DNA of 60,413 bases, taken from Actinoplanes philippinensis. Its GTDB lineage: Bacteria > Actinomycetota > Actinomycetes > Mycobacteriales > Micromonosporaceae. Under the pieces are notes generated by a model, which made no database searches, was not told the origin of the DNA, and saw only the letters and a program-made list of their open reading frames with translations. The stretch is taken from assembly GCF_900113015.1 (NCBI RefSeq), contig NZ_FONV01000031.1:1-60413 (forward strand), in the 5' to 3' direction. Shown here piece by piece: positions 32,459-40,873 of the stretch; within the stretch, counting starts at the first letter, position 1, and each line of letters starts with the position of its first letter. A program made the position numbers and the translations under genes.

Positions 32459-34213
32459 TCAGCGGCGGGTCGCCTCGCGGATGTTCACCAGCAGCACCAG
32501 CAGGGCCGCCGCCGAGCAGGCGAAGGTGACCACGTAGCGGCCTTCGAACCACAGCACCGCCAGTGCCAGGATCAGCACGAACGCCAGCAGGATCCGCAGC
32601 ACCACGGCCAGGAACTTGCCGCGGACCAGACCCTCCACGCCGAGCATCACCAGCAGCAGGACCAGCGCCGTCTGCTGCCCGGACACCGGCGGCGGCGCGA
32701 CCACGGCACCGATGGCCAGCAGGATCAGCGGCGTGCTCAGCACCGCCCACCACGACCGGGCTCGGCCCAGGAAACCCGCCGTCTGCTCGATCGGCAGGCG
32801 ACGGTGCAGCAGATGGGCGTGCGGATGCTGGGCGACCGGCTCGGCCGTCGTGGCCCGGCGCAGCTCGTCGGCGAGGCGGGTGCGTTCCATCCGCAGGCCG
32901 AGCAGTCTCTGCTCGCGGGGCGCGAGCGCCCGCACCTCCGGCGCCGCGGCGGGCAGGCCCGCGGCGGCCACCGTCAGTTCGTGCCGCAGGGTGTCTATCT
33001 CCTCGTCGAGCTCGGCGAGACGATCAAGATCACGCTGGGTACGGATGGCCACTAGCCGTCGCTCCTCGGCCTGATCCGGGACGACCTTGGCCAGGCCGGC
33101 CCACCCGACCGGGTCCGACCAGGCGGGCCGCACCGTGCCGTCGCGCGCGTAGCGTGGCCCGGCCGGCCCGCGCTCGCCACCGAGGCGGTCGCGGGTGTCG
33201 CGTCCCCACAGGCCGCGGAAGTCCCGTACCCAGCCGGTCTCCTCGTCGATCACCACCGGGTGCCACGACTCGGACTGGCCGGGGCCGACGGCACGTCCGT
33301 CACCGCGCGCGTAGTCCACGTACGGAATCCCGACGTTGCTCTGATCCTCGGGCGACCAGGGCGCCAGGAGCCGCGCCGACCACCGCAACGCACCGACCAG
33401 GCCGCGCAGCCGCGGCGGCTTGACCGTGATCAGATAGTCGCCGGGCAGATAGGCCCCGGAGTGCGAGCCGGCGCCGACGAACACCACCGCGTGCCGCCCG
33501 CCGACCGTCGTCAGATCGGGGTCGTCCCAGCGGCGCCGCAGATCGTCGCCGACCTCGTCGTGCGCCGAGAACACCACCCACGACGGTGACGGCAGCCCGT
33601 CCGGCCCGTCCGGCGCGGCCGCGTCGACGAAGACGGTCACCTGCTCCCAGTCGGCCTCGTGCTCGTTGACCCCGCCGAACGCGGACCGCCAGTTGTTGAA
33701 GTTGTAGAAGAACCAGTACTGGCAGACGATCCACGACCCGTCCCGCACGACCCGCCCGTAGTAGGTGGGCACGCTCGTGTCGAGGTGGTCGCGCTGCAGC
33801 AGGAACGACCGGGCCGCCGAACCGCCCGGCACACTGCCCCGGAAGAGCAGCGAGAAACGGTTCAGCGTGTCGACGAGCCGCCCGGTGAGCCCGACCGCGC
33901 CGAGTCGGCTGGAACGGGACAGGTGTGGCGGCCGGTCCCGCAGCGGGATGTGCGTGAGATGTTTGTCGCCGGTGCCGATACCGGACAGCGCGTAGCCGAG
34001 TCCCTGTTCGGCCCCGCCTGCCGTGGCCAGCCCGTCGAGGCTCAGGTCACCGGGTGCGGCGATCTGCACCGGGCCCTGCCCGGGCTCGTGCCGCCACAGG
34101 CTGGCGCGGCTGACGTATCGCTCGACCGAGACGGGGAAGAAGTACTCACCCTCGGTGAACCTGGCCACCGGCTCGTACGCGCGCAGCAGGCGCAGGTCGT
34201 CCCCGTTCGCCAA
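32459..34213 (-). CDS. Vps62-like domain protein with C-terminal membrane helices
   Basis: A 584-residue protein. The first ~370 residues resemble the Vps62/DUF946 group: LRLLRAYEPVARFTEGEYFF (split: LRLLRAYEPV, RFTEGEYFF), VCQYWFFYNFNNW, HEADWEQVTVFVD, SWVVFSAHDE and HAVVFVGAGSHSGAYLPGDY, a His/Asp/Glu/Trp-rich set conserved across bacteria, fungi and plants without known activity. A coiled-coil (~375-440) follows, then three or four C-terminal membrane helices (~485-575). The start is a TTG with AGGAAAGGGG upstream, chosen because the family begins right there. Its 3' end has been copied as a tandem repeat. Confidence 0.68.
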   Translation of the reverse strand: MANGDDLRLLRAYEPVARFTEGEYFFPVSVERYVSRASLWRHEPGQGPVQIAAPGDLSLDGLATAGGAEQGLGYALSGIGTGDKHLTHIPLRDRPPHLSRSSRLGAVGLTGRLVDTLNRFSLLFRGSVPGGSAARSFLLQRDHLDTSVPTYYGRVVRDGSWIVCQYWFFYNFNNWRSAFGGVNEHEADWEQVTVFVDAAAPDGPDGLPSPSWVVFSAHDEVGDDLRRRWDDPDLTTVGGRHAVVFVGAGSHSGAYLPGDYLITVKPPRLRGLVGALRWSARLLAPWSPEDQSNVGIPYVDYARGDGRAVGPGQSESWHPVVIDEETGWVRDFRGLWGRDTRDRLGGERGPAGPRYARDGTVRPAWSDPVGWAGLAKVVPDQAEERRLVAIRTQRDLDRLAELDEEIDTLRHELTVAAAGLPAAAPEVRALAPREQRLLGLRMERTRLADELRRATTAEPVAQHPHAHLLHRRLPIEQTAGFLGRARSWWAVLSTPLILLAIGAVVAPPPVSGQQTALVLLLVMLGVEGLVRGKFLAVVLRILLAFVLILALAVLWFEGRYVVTFACSAAALLVLLVNIREATRR

Positions 34214-34276
34214 GACCCCAGGGCCCCTTTCCTCGTGCTCCCGCGTGCTCTCCCGCGTGCCGAGGTTAGCGCCCGA

Positions 34277-34630
34277 TCACCCGTCTGCCGGATCACCACC
34301 GGTTTCCGGCGGGTCCAGCAGATGGTCCAGGCCGATCACCCGCAGCACCCGGTCGACGATGCCCCGGGCCCCGGCCAGCCGAAACACGACTCCGGCCCGC
34401 TCGGCGGCGAGATAGCCCTCGATCAGCGCGTTGATCGCCTCCGAGTCGATGAAGGTCACCTGCCGCAGGTCAACGGTGATCCGCGGGCCGGGATCACCGC
34501 CGACCAGTTCGAGGAGGGCCTCGCGCAGGTCCTCGCGGGTGCCGATGTCGAACGCGCCCCCGAGCAGGACACGCGACGTCGCGCTCCCACCGGCTGGTTC
34601 GAGCGCGATCGTGAAGTAGTCGTCCGCCAC
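34277..34630 (-). CDS. STAS-domain protein, anti-sigma factor antagonist type
   Basis: A 117-residue single STAS domain of the SpoIIAA/RsbV kind. The phosphorylatable Ser lies in DLRQVTFIDSEAINAL (~55); flanking sheets VLLGGAFDIGTREDL and GVVFRLAGARGIVDRVL complete the fold. It should bind an anti-sigma kinase and release a sigma factor when unphosphorylated, but no such kinase or sigma factor is adjacent. GTG 34630 is chosen; the frame is open 21 codons further. Confidence 0.8.
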   Translation of the reverse strand: MADDYFTIALEPAGGSATSRVLLGGAFDIGTREDLREALLELVGGDPGPRITVDLRQVTFIDSEAINALIEGYLAAERAGVVFRLAGARGIVDRVLRVIGLDHLLDPPETGGDPADG

Positions 34631-34680
34631 GGATGGTTGTCTACCAGCAAATAACAACGGTCTTGTCACAGCAGGGCCGA

Positions 34681-34709
34681 TGGACGGCGTCAAACGAACG
34701 TTTTACGCT
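34681..34709 (+). promoter_or_regulatory. Promoter of the toxin-antitoxin operon, leaderless
   Basis: TGGACG (34681-34686), exactly 17 bases, TACGCT (34704-34709), then 6 bases to GTG 34716. The -35 hexamer is identical to that proposed for dgdA. Confidence 0.55.
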
Positions 34710-34715
34710 GGTGGC

Positions 34716-34991
34716 GTGGGGTACGAATGGCTGACCGAGGCCTTGGCGCGTCTGCGTGACATCGAGTCGCAGGAGGTCACCCAGGTCCTCTCGGCCCGGC
34801 GGCGTCTGCCGCTGGCCGCGGAGAGCGCCGGGGTGCACTTCCTCACGATCAGCGGGCGCACCGTCGACGGCCGGCCGCTCGTCGTCGCCGTGCGACTGCT
34901 CGGCGGGCATCGGCAGCAGATCATCGGCGCTCGCGAGATGACCCCCGACGAGTTGGTGCGGTTCAAGGCATGGGAGGCGGACGCGTCATGA
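34716..34991 (+). CDS. BrnT-like toxin of a type II toxin-antitoxin pair
   Basis: A 91-residue protein resembling BrnT/RelE-fold toxins: it has VHFLTISGRTVDGRPLVVAV (split: VHFLTISGRT, RPLVVAVRLL) and the typical ending RQQIIGAREMTPDELVRF, where BrnT proteins read IISAR...R. The N-terminal half is more divergent than in standard BrnT. It is first in an operon and overlaps the antitoxin gene by 4 bases, the BrnT-before-BrnA order. RNase activity is inferred from the family only. Confidence 0.65.
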   Translation: MGYEWLTEALARLRDIESQEVTQVLSARRRLPLAAESAGVHFLTISGRTVDGRPLVVAVRLLGGHRQQIIGAREMTPDELVRFKAWEADAS

Positions 34992-35311
34992 GCCAGCAGT
35001 ACAGCGACGACCAGATCTCGGCGGCCGCGGCGGCCTTCGCCGCCGGGGACGTCACCTACCACGAGGGTGTGCGGGTGACCCTGCCCCCGGCCCCCGAGGC
35101 CGAGCCGATGGTCCCCCTCGGCATCCGGGTCCCACCCGCGCTGGCCCAGCGCGTGCGGGCCGCCGCCGACCAGGCCGGCATCCCCTACTCCCAGCTGATC
35201 CGCGAGTGGATCGAACTCGGCCTCACCGACATGGCCGGTGACCTCACGGTGTCGGTTGCGGTGCTGCGCCGGGCCATAGCCCACGCGGCCCAGTCCGGGC
35301 ACGCCGCTTGA
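34988..35311 (+). CDS. Ribbon-helix-helix antitoxin
   Basis: A 107-residue partner of the preceding gene. A disordered, acidic N-terminal part (~1-45) probably wraps the toxin; a ribbon-helix-helix DNA-binding domain follows (PLGIRVPPALAQRVRAAADQ, ~45-64; then YSQLIREWIELGL). It should repress its own promoter. GGGAGG lies 10 bases upstream and the ATG overlaps the toxin stop as ATGA. Confidence 0.75.
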   Translation: MSQQYSDDQISAAAAAFAAGDVTYHEGVRVTLPPAPEAEPMVPLGIRVPPALAQRVRAAADQAGIPYSQLIREWIELGLTDMAGDLTVSVAVLRRAIAHAAQSGHAA

Positions 35312-35487
35312 CCCCGAAACCTTCCTTCCAGGGTACGCCCGGAGCACTCCCCGAACCCCACCACGCCCGCCCTCTCCCGCCACCCGGACAGCGCCGCCGT
35401 GCCGCCGCGATCGCGTCGCGCCGCTGCACCGGTCACCTCGCCGGGCGGTGATCATGATTGCCGCCGGCCGGGCGGCCCGGAGGGGAA

Positions 35488-36120
35488 TCAGAGGGCGTTG
35501 ATCCTGGCGGGTGCTCGTTCGGTGCGGGCCAGGGCTCTCAGCAGGGCGGTGTCGCCGTGACGGGCCGCCGACCAGCGGCACAGCAGGGTCAGGACGGTGT
35601 CGGCCGCCGACCTGGGCAGTTCCGGCGTGGGGATGCCGAGGCTCACGGCCAGGTCGTCGCAGTGCACGGCGATCTCGAGCATGCGCGTCGCCAGGAAGTC
35701 GTCCAGGGTCAGCGCCCACGGGCCGAACGGCAGTGCGATCACTCGTCCGGCCGGCTCGGCGGGCAGGCGCTCACGCAGATCGGCGAGGGCCGCGGCGGTC
35801 TGCCGGTGCAGTGTGGTGTGGCCGACGGCGGCGGTCTGCTCACCGGCCTCCCGGATGCCGGTGTTGAGGCGGCTGTGGATGTCGCCGTCGGTCCACGCCG
35901 ACCGGCCGTAATGGTCGACGAGCGAGATCGGCGCGGCATCCGGCGGGGCGGAGTCGAGCACTGCGGCGATCACGGTGACCTGGCCGGCCAGATGCCCGGC
36001 TAGCCCGCTGATCCGGAACTCCCGCACCGCACTCGACTGTCCCCACGCCCGCCCGACCGCCGGGGCGCCCAGCAGCGTGGTGGCGACCGCGGCCGTCTCC
36101 AGGAAGTCCTGCCTGATCAT
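35488..36120 (-). CDS. DinB-fold / mycothiol-dependent maleylpyruvate isomerase-like protein
   Basis: A 210-residue protein of the MDMPI_N/DinB_2 group common in actinomycetes. The helical bundle features are SGLAGHLAGQVTVIAA, ARM-like RMLEIAVHCDDLAVSLGIP (metal-binding His ~150) and RHGDTALLRALARTERAP. Members use mycothiol as thiol cofactor or act as unknown S-transferases; the substrate is not visible. ATG 36120 has GGGGAGG about 8 bases upstream. It is separated from the toxin operon by ~175 bases in which nothing was recognised. Confidence 0.75.
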   Translation of the reverse strand: MIRQDFLETAAVATTLLGAPAVGRAWGQSSAVREFRISGLAGHLAGQVTVIAAVLDSAPPDAAPISLVDHYGRSAWTDGDIHSRLNTGIREAGEQTAAVGHTTLHRQTAAALADLRERLPAEPAGRVIALPFGPWALTLDDFLATRMLEIAVHCDDLAVSLGIPTPELPRSAADTVLTLLCRWSAARHGDTALLRALARTERAPARINAL

Positions 36121-36220
36121 CGGCACCCACCTCCCCACCGCAGTCTGGCACGACCGGCCGCACGCCGCGCGCGGCGAAGCGGCCGAGCAGTCCCCGGTAG
36201 GGACATCGAGACACGGGCGG

Positions 36221-36877
36221 TCAGTGGCTCAGGCCGTGGCGGGTGGCGTAGCGGGCGGCCTCGGTGCGGTTGCGGACGCCGATCTTGGCGAAGGCGTTGT
36301 TGATGTGGGTCTTGACGGTGGCCTCGGCCACGAACAGGGCGGCGGCGATCTCGGCGTTGGTGTGTCCGGCGGCCAGGTGGCCGAGGACCTCGGCCTCGCG
36401 CTGGGTGAGGCCGTCGGGAAGCCGGTTCGCGGGCGGCGCGGCCGGCGGACGGGACATGGCGTCGGCGAGACGGCCGGCCACACCCGGGTCGAACATGGCA
36501 TGCCCGGCCGCGGCGGCCCGCAGCGCCAGGGTGATCTCGGCACGGCCGGCGTCCTTGGTCAGGTAGCCGCGAGCGCCCGCGGCCAGTGCTCCGGCGATCG
36601 ACTCGTCGTCGGCGTAGGTGGTCAGCACCACCACGGCCACCTCGGGGAAGTCGCGGCGGATCCGGGCGGTGGCGCTGATCCCGTCGAGAACCGGCATCCG
36701 CAGGTCCATCAGGACCACGTCCGGCCGGCGGTCGGCGACGTGCGCCAGCGCCTGTTCACCGTCCGCGGCCGATCCGACAACGTCGACACCCTCGGTGATC
36801 TCCAGGAGGGCGGTCAGCCCCTCCCGGACGAGTGCCTGATCGTCGACGACCAGCACCCGCAACGGCCGGTCACTCAC
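36221..36877 (-). CDS. NarL/LuxR-type response regulator
   Basis: A 218-residue regulator. Receiver: RVLVVDDQALVREG, acceptor Asp in VLMDLRMPVLDG (~55), Lys in GYLTKDAG. LuxR helix-turn-helix: LTQREAEVLGHLAAGHT and NAEIAAALFVAEATVKTHI. It starts with GTG inside the kinase stop (GTGA overlap), so the order is small membrane protein, kinase, regulator, all coupled. Confidence 0.9.
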   Translation of the reverse strand: MSDRPLRVLVVDDQALVREGLTALLEITEGVDVVGSAADGEQALAHVADRRPDVVLMDLRMPVLDGISATARIRRDFPEVAVVVLTTYADDESIAGALAAGARGYLTKDAGRAEITLALRAAAAGHAMFDPGVAGRLADAMSRPPAAPPANRLPDGLTQREAEVLGHLAAGHTNAEIAAALFVAEATVKTHINNAFAKIGVRNRTEAARYATRHGLSH

Positions 36878-38079
36878 GCCGGAACCTCCACGACGACCTC
36901 CCACACCCCGTCCGTCACACCGGCCCGCATGCTCCCACCGACCAGCGCGACCCGTTCCCGCACCCCGACCAGCCCGTGCGCCCCCAGCCCGGCTCCGCCG
37001 TCGGTCCCGCCTTCCCGGGGCGGGGGAGGCGGGGAGTCCGTCCGGTCCGGTGGGCCGGGCGTAGCCGTACCGTCGAAAGGGTTTCGGATCGTCAAGCGGA
37101 CGCCTGCCGTGCGGTAATCGAGGGTCAGGGCCACCGGCCTGCCCGGGGCGTGCCGCGCCGCGTTCGTCAGCGCCTCGCGGGCGATGCGCAGCAGCGCCAC
37201 CTCCGCCGCCGGTGACAGACTGCGACGGTGGCCTTCGGTGCTGAGGGTGATGGCGGTGGCGTGGTCGGTGCGGAAAGCGGCGGCCAGGGTGTCCAGCGCC
37301 CGCGGCAGCGGCGGCACGTCGGCCCGCAGCGCGGCCACCGCCGAACGGGCTTCGGCCAGGCCTTCGGCGGCGAGGCGCCGGGCCCGCCGGATGCGGGCCG
37401 CGGCGCCGTCGACATCGCCTCTCTCGGTGAGCTGGGCTTCGGCGGCCTCCAGCTGTACGCCCAGCGCCCCCAGCGAGTGGGCCAGCACGTCGTGGAGTTC
37501 CCGGGCGATGCGGGCGCGTTCGTCGAGGGCCGCCGCCCGGGCCTGGGCCTGCTGGGTGCGGGACGTCTGGTCCAGCAGGAGCGCGGTCTGTTCGGCGCGC
37601 AGCCGGTGCTCGCGCCGGTGCAGGCTGAACAGCACGAGCACGGCGATCAGCGCCGGCTGTGTCAGCATCGCCGCCGGCCCGCGCCCGGCCAGCCACAACC
37701 CGGTGAGCAGGGTGGTCAGGACGGCCGCGGTCAGGGTGAGGATCGCCCGCATCGGGGTGCGAGGGAGCAGGACGAACGTGAACAGCGCCGCATACAGGTA
37801 GAGCAGCGCGTGCGCGTCGTCGGGCAGTCCGGCGACGGTGGCCGGGAGCAGCGCCGCCCCGGCCAGCGCGAGACGGGCCGCCCGCGGCGACCGGTGATCG
37901 GCCAGCAGGAAGACGATCCAGCAGCCGAGGGCCGCGGCGAGCACCGGCCGCACGCCGGGGCTCGCCGGGCCGGCGGTCAGGAACGCCCACGCCATCAGGG
38001 CGGTGAGGACGATCCGGACCAGCCAGCCGGTCTCCGGATCGTCGGCCCGGATCCGCCGGAGGCCGTCCCGCAACGTCAA
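36874..38079 (-). CDS. NarL-type sensor histidine kinase
   Basis: A 401-residue kinase with about five N-terminal helices (~20-150), a short coiled coil, HisKA_3 with His in RARIARELHDVLAHSLGALG (~208), and a HATPase domain (REALTNAARHAPG, GAHGLVGVRERVALVGG). A Pro-rich insertion (TDSPPPPPREGGTDGG) sits inside the HATPase domain before the G-box. The start is a TTG that overlaps the stop of the small upstream gene (TTGA), so its translation probably depends on that gene. Confidence 0.85.
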   Translation of the reverse strand: MTLRDGLRRIRADDPETGWLVRIVLTALMAWAFLTAGPASPGVRPVLAAALGCWIVFLLADHRSPRAARLALAGAALLPATVAGLPDDAHALLYLYAALFTFVLLPRTPMRAILTLTAAVLTTLLTGLWLAGRGPAAMLTQPALIAVLVLFSLHRREHRLRAEQTALLLDQTSRTQQAQARAAALDERARIARELHDVLAHSLGALGVQLEAAEAQLTERGDVDGAAARIRRARRLAAEGLAEARSAVAALRADVPPLPRALDTLAAAFRTDHATAITLSTEGHRRSLSPAAEVALLRIAREALTNAARHAPGRPVALTLDYRTAGVRLTIRNPFDGTATPGPPDRTDSPPPPPREGGTDGGAGLGAHGLVGVRERVALVGGSMRAGVTDGVWEVVVEVPA

Positions 38080-38315
38080 CCGCGTTCACCCACCAGGGTC
38101 AGGATCAGGTCCAGCATCAGCAGACGGTAGGCGACGAAGGCGAGTCCCGCCACGCCGAGGATGACCAGGAACGCGACGACGACCCGGCCGGTGACGCGGC
38201 CGCCGTCGCGATCGGCGACCCGGCCCAGGATCTCCCCGGCGATGCGGGTGCCGCGGGAGCCCTCCCGGTCGCCGGTGAGCAGGTAGTTGACGGCTCTTCT
38301 ACGGTTCTCGTCCAT
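38076..38315 (-). CDS. Small membrane protein of the two-component operon
   Basis: A 79-residue protein: a basic cytosolic part (MDENRRRAVNYLLTGDREGS) and one C-terminal membrane helix (~48-72, VVVAFLVILGVAGLAFVAYRL). It is the first gene of the operon and overlaps the TTG of the kinase by 4 bases. It could be an accessory to the sensor. TAGCGT lies 7 bases before the ATG. Confidence 0.65.
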   Translation of the reverse strand: MDENRRRAVNYLLTGDREGSRGTRIAGEILGRVADRDGGRVTGRVVVAFLVILGVAGLAFVAYRLLMLDLILTLVGERG

Positions 38316-38322
38316 GGCCCGG

Positions 38323-38328
38323 ACGCTA
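38323..38328 (-). promoter_or_regulatory. Candidate -10 element, leaderless start
   Basis: Minus strand TAGCGT, 7 bases before ATG 38315; probable promoter for the three-gene two-component operon. Confidence 0.45.
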
Positions 38329-38474
38329 CGGATCGGGCCGGGTGGAGCGGCACCGTCGCGGGGTGGAGATCGGGGTGGAGAAAGCCGTGCGCGGAGCCGC
38401 CGCACCGCGCGGGGAGCGCCGGGATGGCATGATGATCGCCGTCGATATGCACCGTGGACTGACGGAGGACGCTC

Positions 38475-39266
38475 GTGGCGGAGCCGACGGCGACGAATCT
38501 GGACACCGGGACGCCGCACTCGGCGCGGCTGTGGAACTACTGGCTCGGCGGCAAGGACAACTTCCAGGCCGATCGGGATGCCGGGGACGCCATCGCCGGG
38601 ATGCTGCCGTCGATCGTCGCGCTCGCCCGGGAGGACCGGAAGTTCCTGCGGCGCTCGGTGGAGCACCTGGTGCGTGACGGCGGCATCCGGCAGATCCTCG
38701 ACATCGGGACCGGGCTGCCGACCGCCGACAACACCCACCAGGTCGCGCAGGCCGTGGCGCCGGAGACCAGGGTCGTGTATGTCGACAACGATCCGCTGGT
38801 GCTGGTGCACGCCCGGGCGCTGCTGTCCGGCTCGGCGGAGGGTGTCACCAACTATGTCGAGGCCGACCTCAACGACCCGGAGGCGATCCTGCGCGCGGCC
38901 CGGGAGACGCTCGACCTCGCGCAGCCGGTCGCGTTGACCCTGCTGGGGATCGTGCACTTCATCCGGGACGACGCGACGGCTCTCGCGGTGGTCCGCAGGC
39001 TCGTCGACGAGCTGGCGCCGGGCAGCTTTCTGGTGATCGCGCACGGGTGCCACGACATCAACACCGACGAGGCACACCGGATCGTCGACTTCTGGAACGA
39101 GCGGGGCACCCCGAAGATCAAGTATCGGAGCTCGGCGCAGATCGCGGCGTTCTTCGACGGGCTGCGTCTGCTCGAGCCGGGTGTCGTCCCGTGCAACCGG
39201 TGGCGCCCGGACGGGGACGCCGGGGAGGACGTCAACCAGTACTGTGCCGTGGGTGTCAAGGAGTAA
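38475..39266 (+). CDS. SAM-dependent methyltransferase, DUF574 family
   Basis: A 263-residue protein of the DUF574 (Methyltransf_19) family, abundant in actinomycetes and of unknown substrate. Family marks are PHSARLWNYWLGGKDNFQAD (~14-33), the SAM-binding ILDIGTGLPTADNTH (~75), VVYVDNDPLVL and LLGIVHFI. GGAGG lies 6 bases before the GTG. Overlaps the next gene slightly. Confidence 0.88.
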   Translation: MAEPTATNLDTGTPHSARLWNYWLGGKDNFQADRDAGDAIAGMLPSIVALAREDRKFLRRSVEHLVRDGGIRQILDIGTGLPTADNTHQVAQAVAPETRVVYVDNDPLVLVHARALLSGSAEGVTNYVEADLNDPEAILRAARETLDLAQPVALTLLGIVHFIRDDATALAVVRRLVDELAPGSFLVIAHGCHDINTDEAHRIVDFWNERGTPKIKYRSSAQIAAFFDGLRLLEPGVVPCNRWRPDGDAGEDVNQYCAVGVKE

Positions 39267-40104
39267 CCGGAGAGCGCCTCGGCGGGTGCTCGCGCTGATG
39301 GCGGTCGTGATGCTGGCGGGCTGTGCCGAGCCCGCGCCCAGGACCGGGCAGCCGGCGGTGACGCGGTCACCGATCGTGGAAGCCACCCCGTCCGCTGCGC
39401 CGGCGGTGATCCCGGGGGCCGCGGAGGCGGGCAAGGATCCGGCCGTCGTGCAGCACGGCCCGCGCGACGTGAAGCGGGTGGCGCTGACGTTCGACGCGGA
39501 CATGACCGACGCGATGGCGGCCCGGCTGCGGCGGGGCGAGGTGAAGTCGTACGCGAACCTGCGCCTGCTCGGGATCCTGGAGAAGCGGCAGATCCCGGCG
39601 ACGTTCTTCGTGACCGGCCAGTGGGCCGAGGAGTATCCCGAGGTCACCCGGCGGATCGTGAAGAACCCGCTGTTCGAGGTGGCGAACCACAGCTACGAGC
39701 ATGCGGCGTTCACCGGCGACTGCTACGACCTGCCCCGGGTGGCGCCGGCCGGCATGACCGAGGACGTGGCGAAGACGTTCCGGGTGCTGGAGCCGTTCGG
39801 CGGGCGGCAGACCCGGTACTTCCGGTTCCCGGGTCTGTGCCACGACCGGGCGGCGCTGCGGGCGCTGGCGCCGCTCGGGGTCACCGTGGTCGACGGTGAC
39901 GTGGTGAGCGGCGACCCGTTCGCCCGTGGGCCGGAGCCGGTGGTCGATGCGGTGCTGTCGCAGGTGAAGCCGGGCTCGATCGTGATCATGCACGTGACCG
40001 AGGCGAACGCGCTGTACACCGATGACGCGCTGCCGGCCGTCCTCGCCGGGCTCCGGCGTCGTGGCCTGGAGCCCGTCACCCTGTCGGAGCTGCTGGCCGG
40101 CTAG
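39253..40104 (+). CDS. Lipoprotein polysaccharide deacetylase (NodB domain)
   Basis: A 283-residue exported deacetylase. The signal peptide RRAPRRVLALMAVVMLAGC ends in a lipobox (LAGC), so the protein is lipid-anchored. The NodB domain (~75-275) has LTFDADMTDAM in place of TFDDG (first Asp kept), the metal pair in ANHSYEHAAF (HSxxH), RYFRFPGLC for the RxPY loop, and SIVIMHV for the final His. It may act on peptidoglycan or other N-acetylated glycans. The start is uncertain: GTG 39253 gives a normal basic n-region and overlaps the methyltransferase gene by 14 bases; GTG 39244 or 39286 are alternatives. Confidence 0.85.
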   Translation: MSRSNRRAPRRVLALMAVVMLAGCAEPAPRTGQPAVTRSPIVEATPSAAPAVIPGAAEAGKDPAVVQHGPRDVKRVALTFDADMTDAMAARLRRGEVKSYANLRLLGILEKRQIPATFFVTGQWAEEYPEVTRRIVKNPLFEVANHSYEHAAFTGDCYDLPRVAPAGMTEDVAKTFRVLEPFGGRQTRYFRFPGLCHDRAALRALAPLGVTVVDGDVVSGDPFARGPEPVVDAVLSQVKPGSIVIMHVTEANALYTDDALPAVLAGLRRRGLEPVTLSELLAG

Positions 40105-40113
40105 CGTGCCGGC

Positions 40114-40596
40114 TCACCCGGCTTCCGGGTGCTCCGTGACGTTCTGCAGGTAGAGCGGCTCGCCCAGCTTCTCGATGAGGCCGAGCTGGGTCTCCAGGTA
40201 GTCGACGTGGTGCTCCTCGTCGGCCAGGATGTCCTCGAAGATCCGCGCGGATGTGACGTCGCCGATGGAGCGCATGTACTCCAGGCCGCGGCGCAGCCGG
40301 TCGACCGCCTCCACCTCGATCTTCATGTCGCACTCGAACTGCTCCTTGACCGTCTCGCCGATCCGCAGCACGGACAGCTTCTGGTAGTTGGGCAGTCCTT
40401 CGAGGAAGAGGATGCGGTCGGTGAGGACCTCGGCGTGCCGCATCTCGTCGATGGATTCGTGTTTCGTGTGCTTCGCCAGCACGGTGTAGCCCCAGTTCTC
40501 CTGCATCTTGGCGTGCAGGAAGTACTGGTTGATCGCGGTCAGTTCCGCGGTGAGCTGCTCGTTGAGGAACTCGATGACACGGGCGTCACCTTGCAT
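40114..40596 (-). CDS. bfr: Bacterioferritin
   Basis: A 160-residue subunit of the 24-mer iron store. The ferroxidase ligands are in place: E18 in TAELTA, E51 and H54 in DEMRHAE, E94 in EQFECD, and the DEEHHVDY pair. M52 is the haem ligand that separates bacterioferritin from ferritin. GGGGG lies about 8 bases upstream of the ATG, and a 7-bp hairpin sits in the leader. It converges on the deacetylase gene and follows bfd on the same strand. Confidence 0.96.
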   Translation of the reverse strand: MQGDARVIEFLNEQLTAELTAINQYFLHAKMQENWGYTVLAKHTKHESIDEMRHAEVLTDRILFLEGLPNYQKLSVLRIGETVKEQFECDMKIEVEAVDRLRRGLEYMRSIGDVTSARIFEDILADEEHHVDYLETQLGLIEKLGEPLYLQNVTEHPEAG

Positions 40597-40607
40597 GCCA
40601 AATACCC

Positions 40608-40626
40608 CCAGTCATGGCCTGACTGG
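40608..40626 (-). repeat. Hairpin in the bfr leader
   Basis: CCAGTCA-TGGCC-TGACTGG, perfect 7-bp stem, 12 to 30 bases before the bfr start. It may affect bfr translation; no known element matches. Confidence 0.45.
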
Positions 40627-40651
40627 AGTTGATCGTAACGGGTTGGTGACG

Positions 40652-40840
40652 CTATGCGACTTTTGAAAGGCGCGTGTCGGTGGTCTCCTCCTCGATCAGG
40701 TCGCAGATCCGGTCGAGGCAGCTGCCGCAACCCGTCCCCGCGCCGCAGGCGTCGCCCACGGCTTCCTCGGTGCGCGCGCCGGCACGGATGACGGCACGAA
40801 CCTCGCGCTCGCGGACGTGGTGGCAGATACAGACGTACAT
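40652..40840 (-). CDS. bfd: Bacterioferritin-associated ferredoxin
   Basis: A 62-residue [2Fe-2S] protein that passes electrons to bacterioferritin to release iron. The four ligand cysteines are C4, C6, C38 and C41 (YVCICHHV and TGCGSC), with an extra C32. It is upstream of bfr on the same strand with a 55-base gap, and an iron box precedes it, so it is expected to be expressed when iron is scarce. Confidence 0.92.
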   Translation of the reverse strand: MYVCICHHVREREVRAVIRAGARTEEAVGDACGAGTGCGSCLDRICDLIEEETTDTRLSKVA

Positions 40841-40873
40841 CGACCGTGGATCCCTTGTTTTGCTTAGCCTTGC

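Noticed and set aside
35312..35487. Small gene between the antitoxin and the DinB-fold gene
   Set aside because: Short frames here have no ribosome site and poor codon bias; it looks like a convergent intergenic region.
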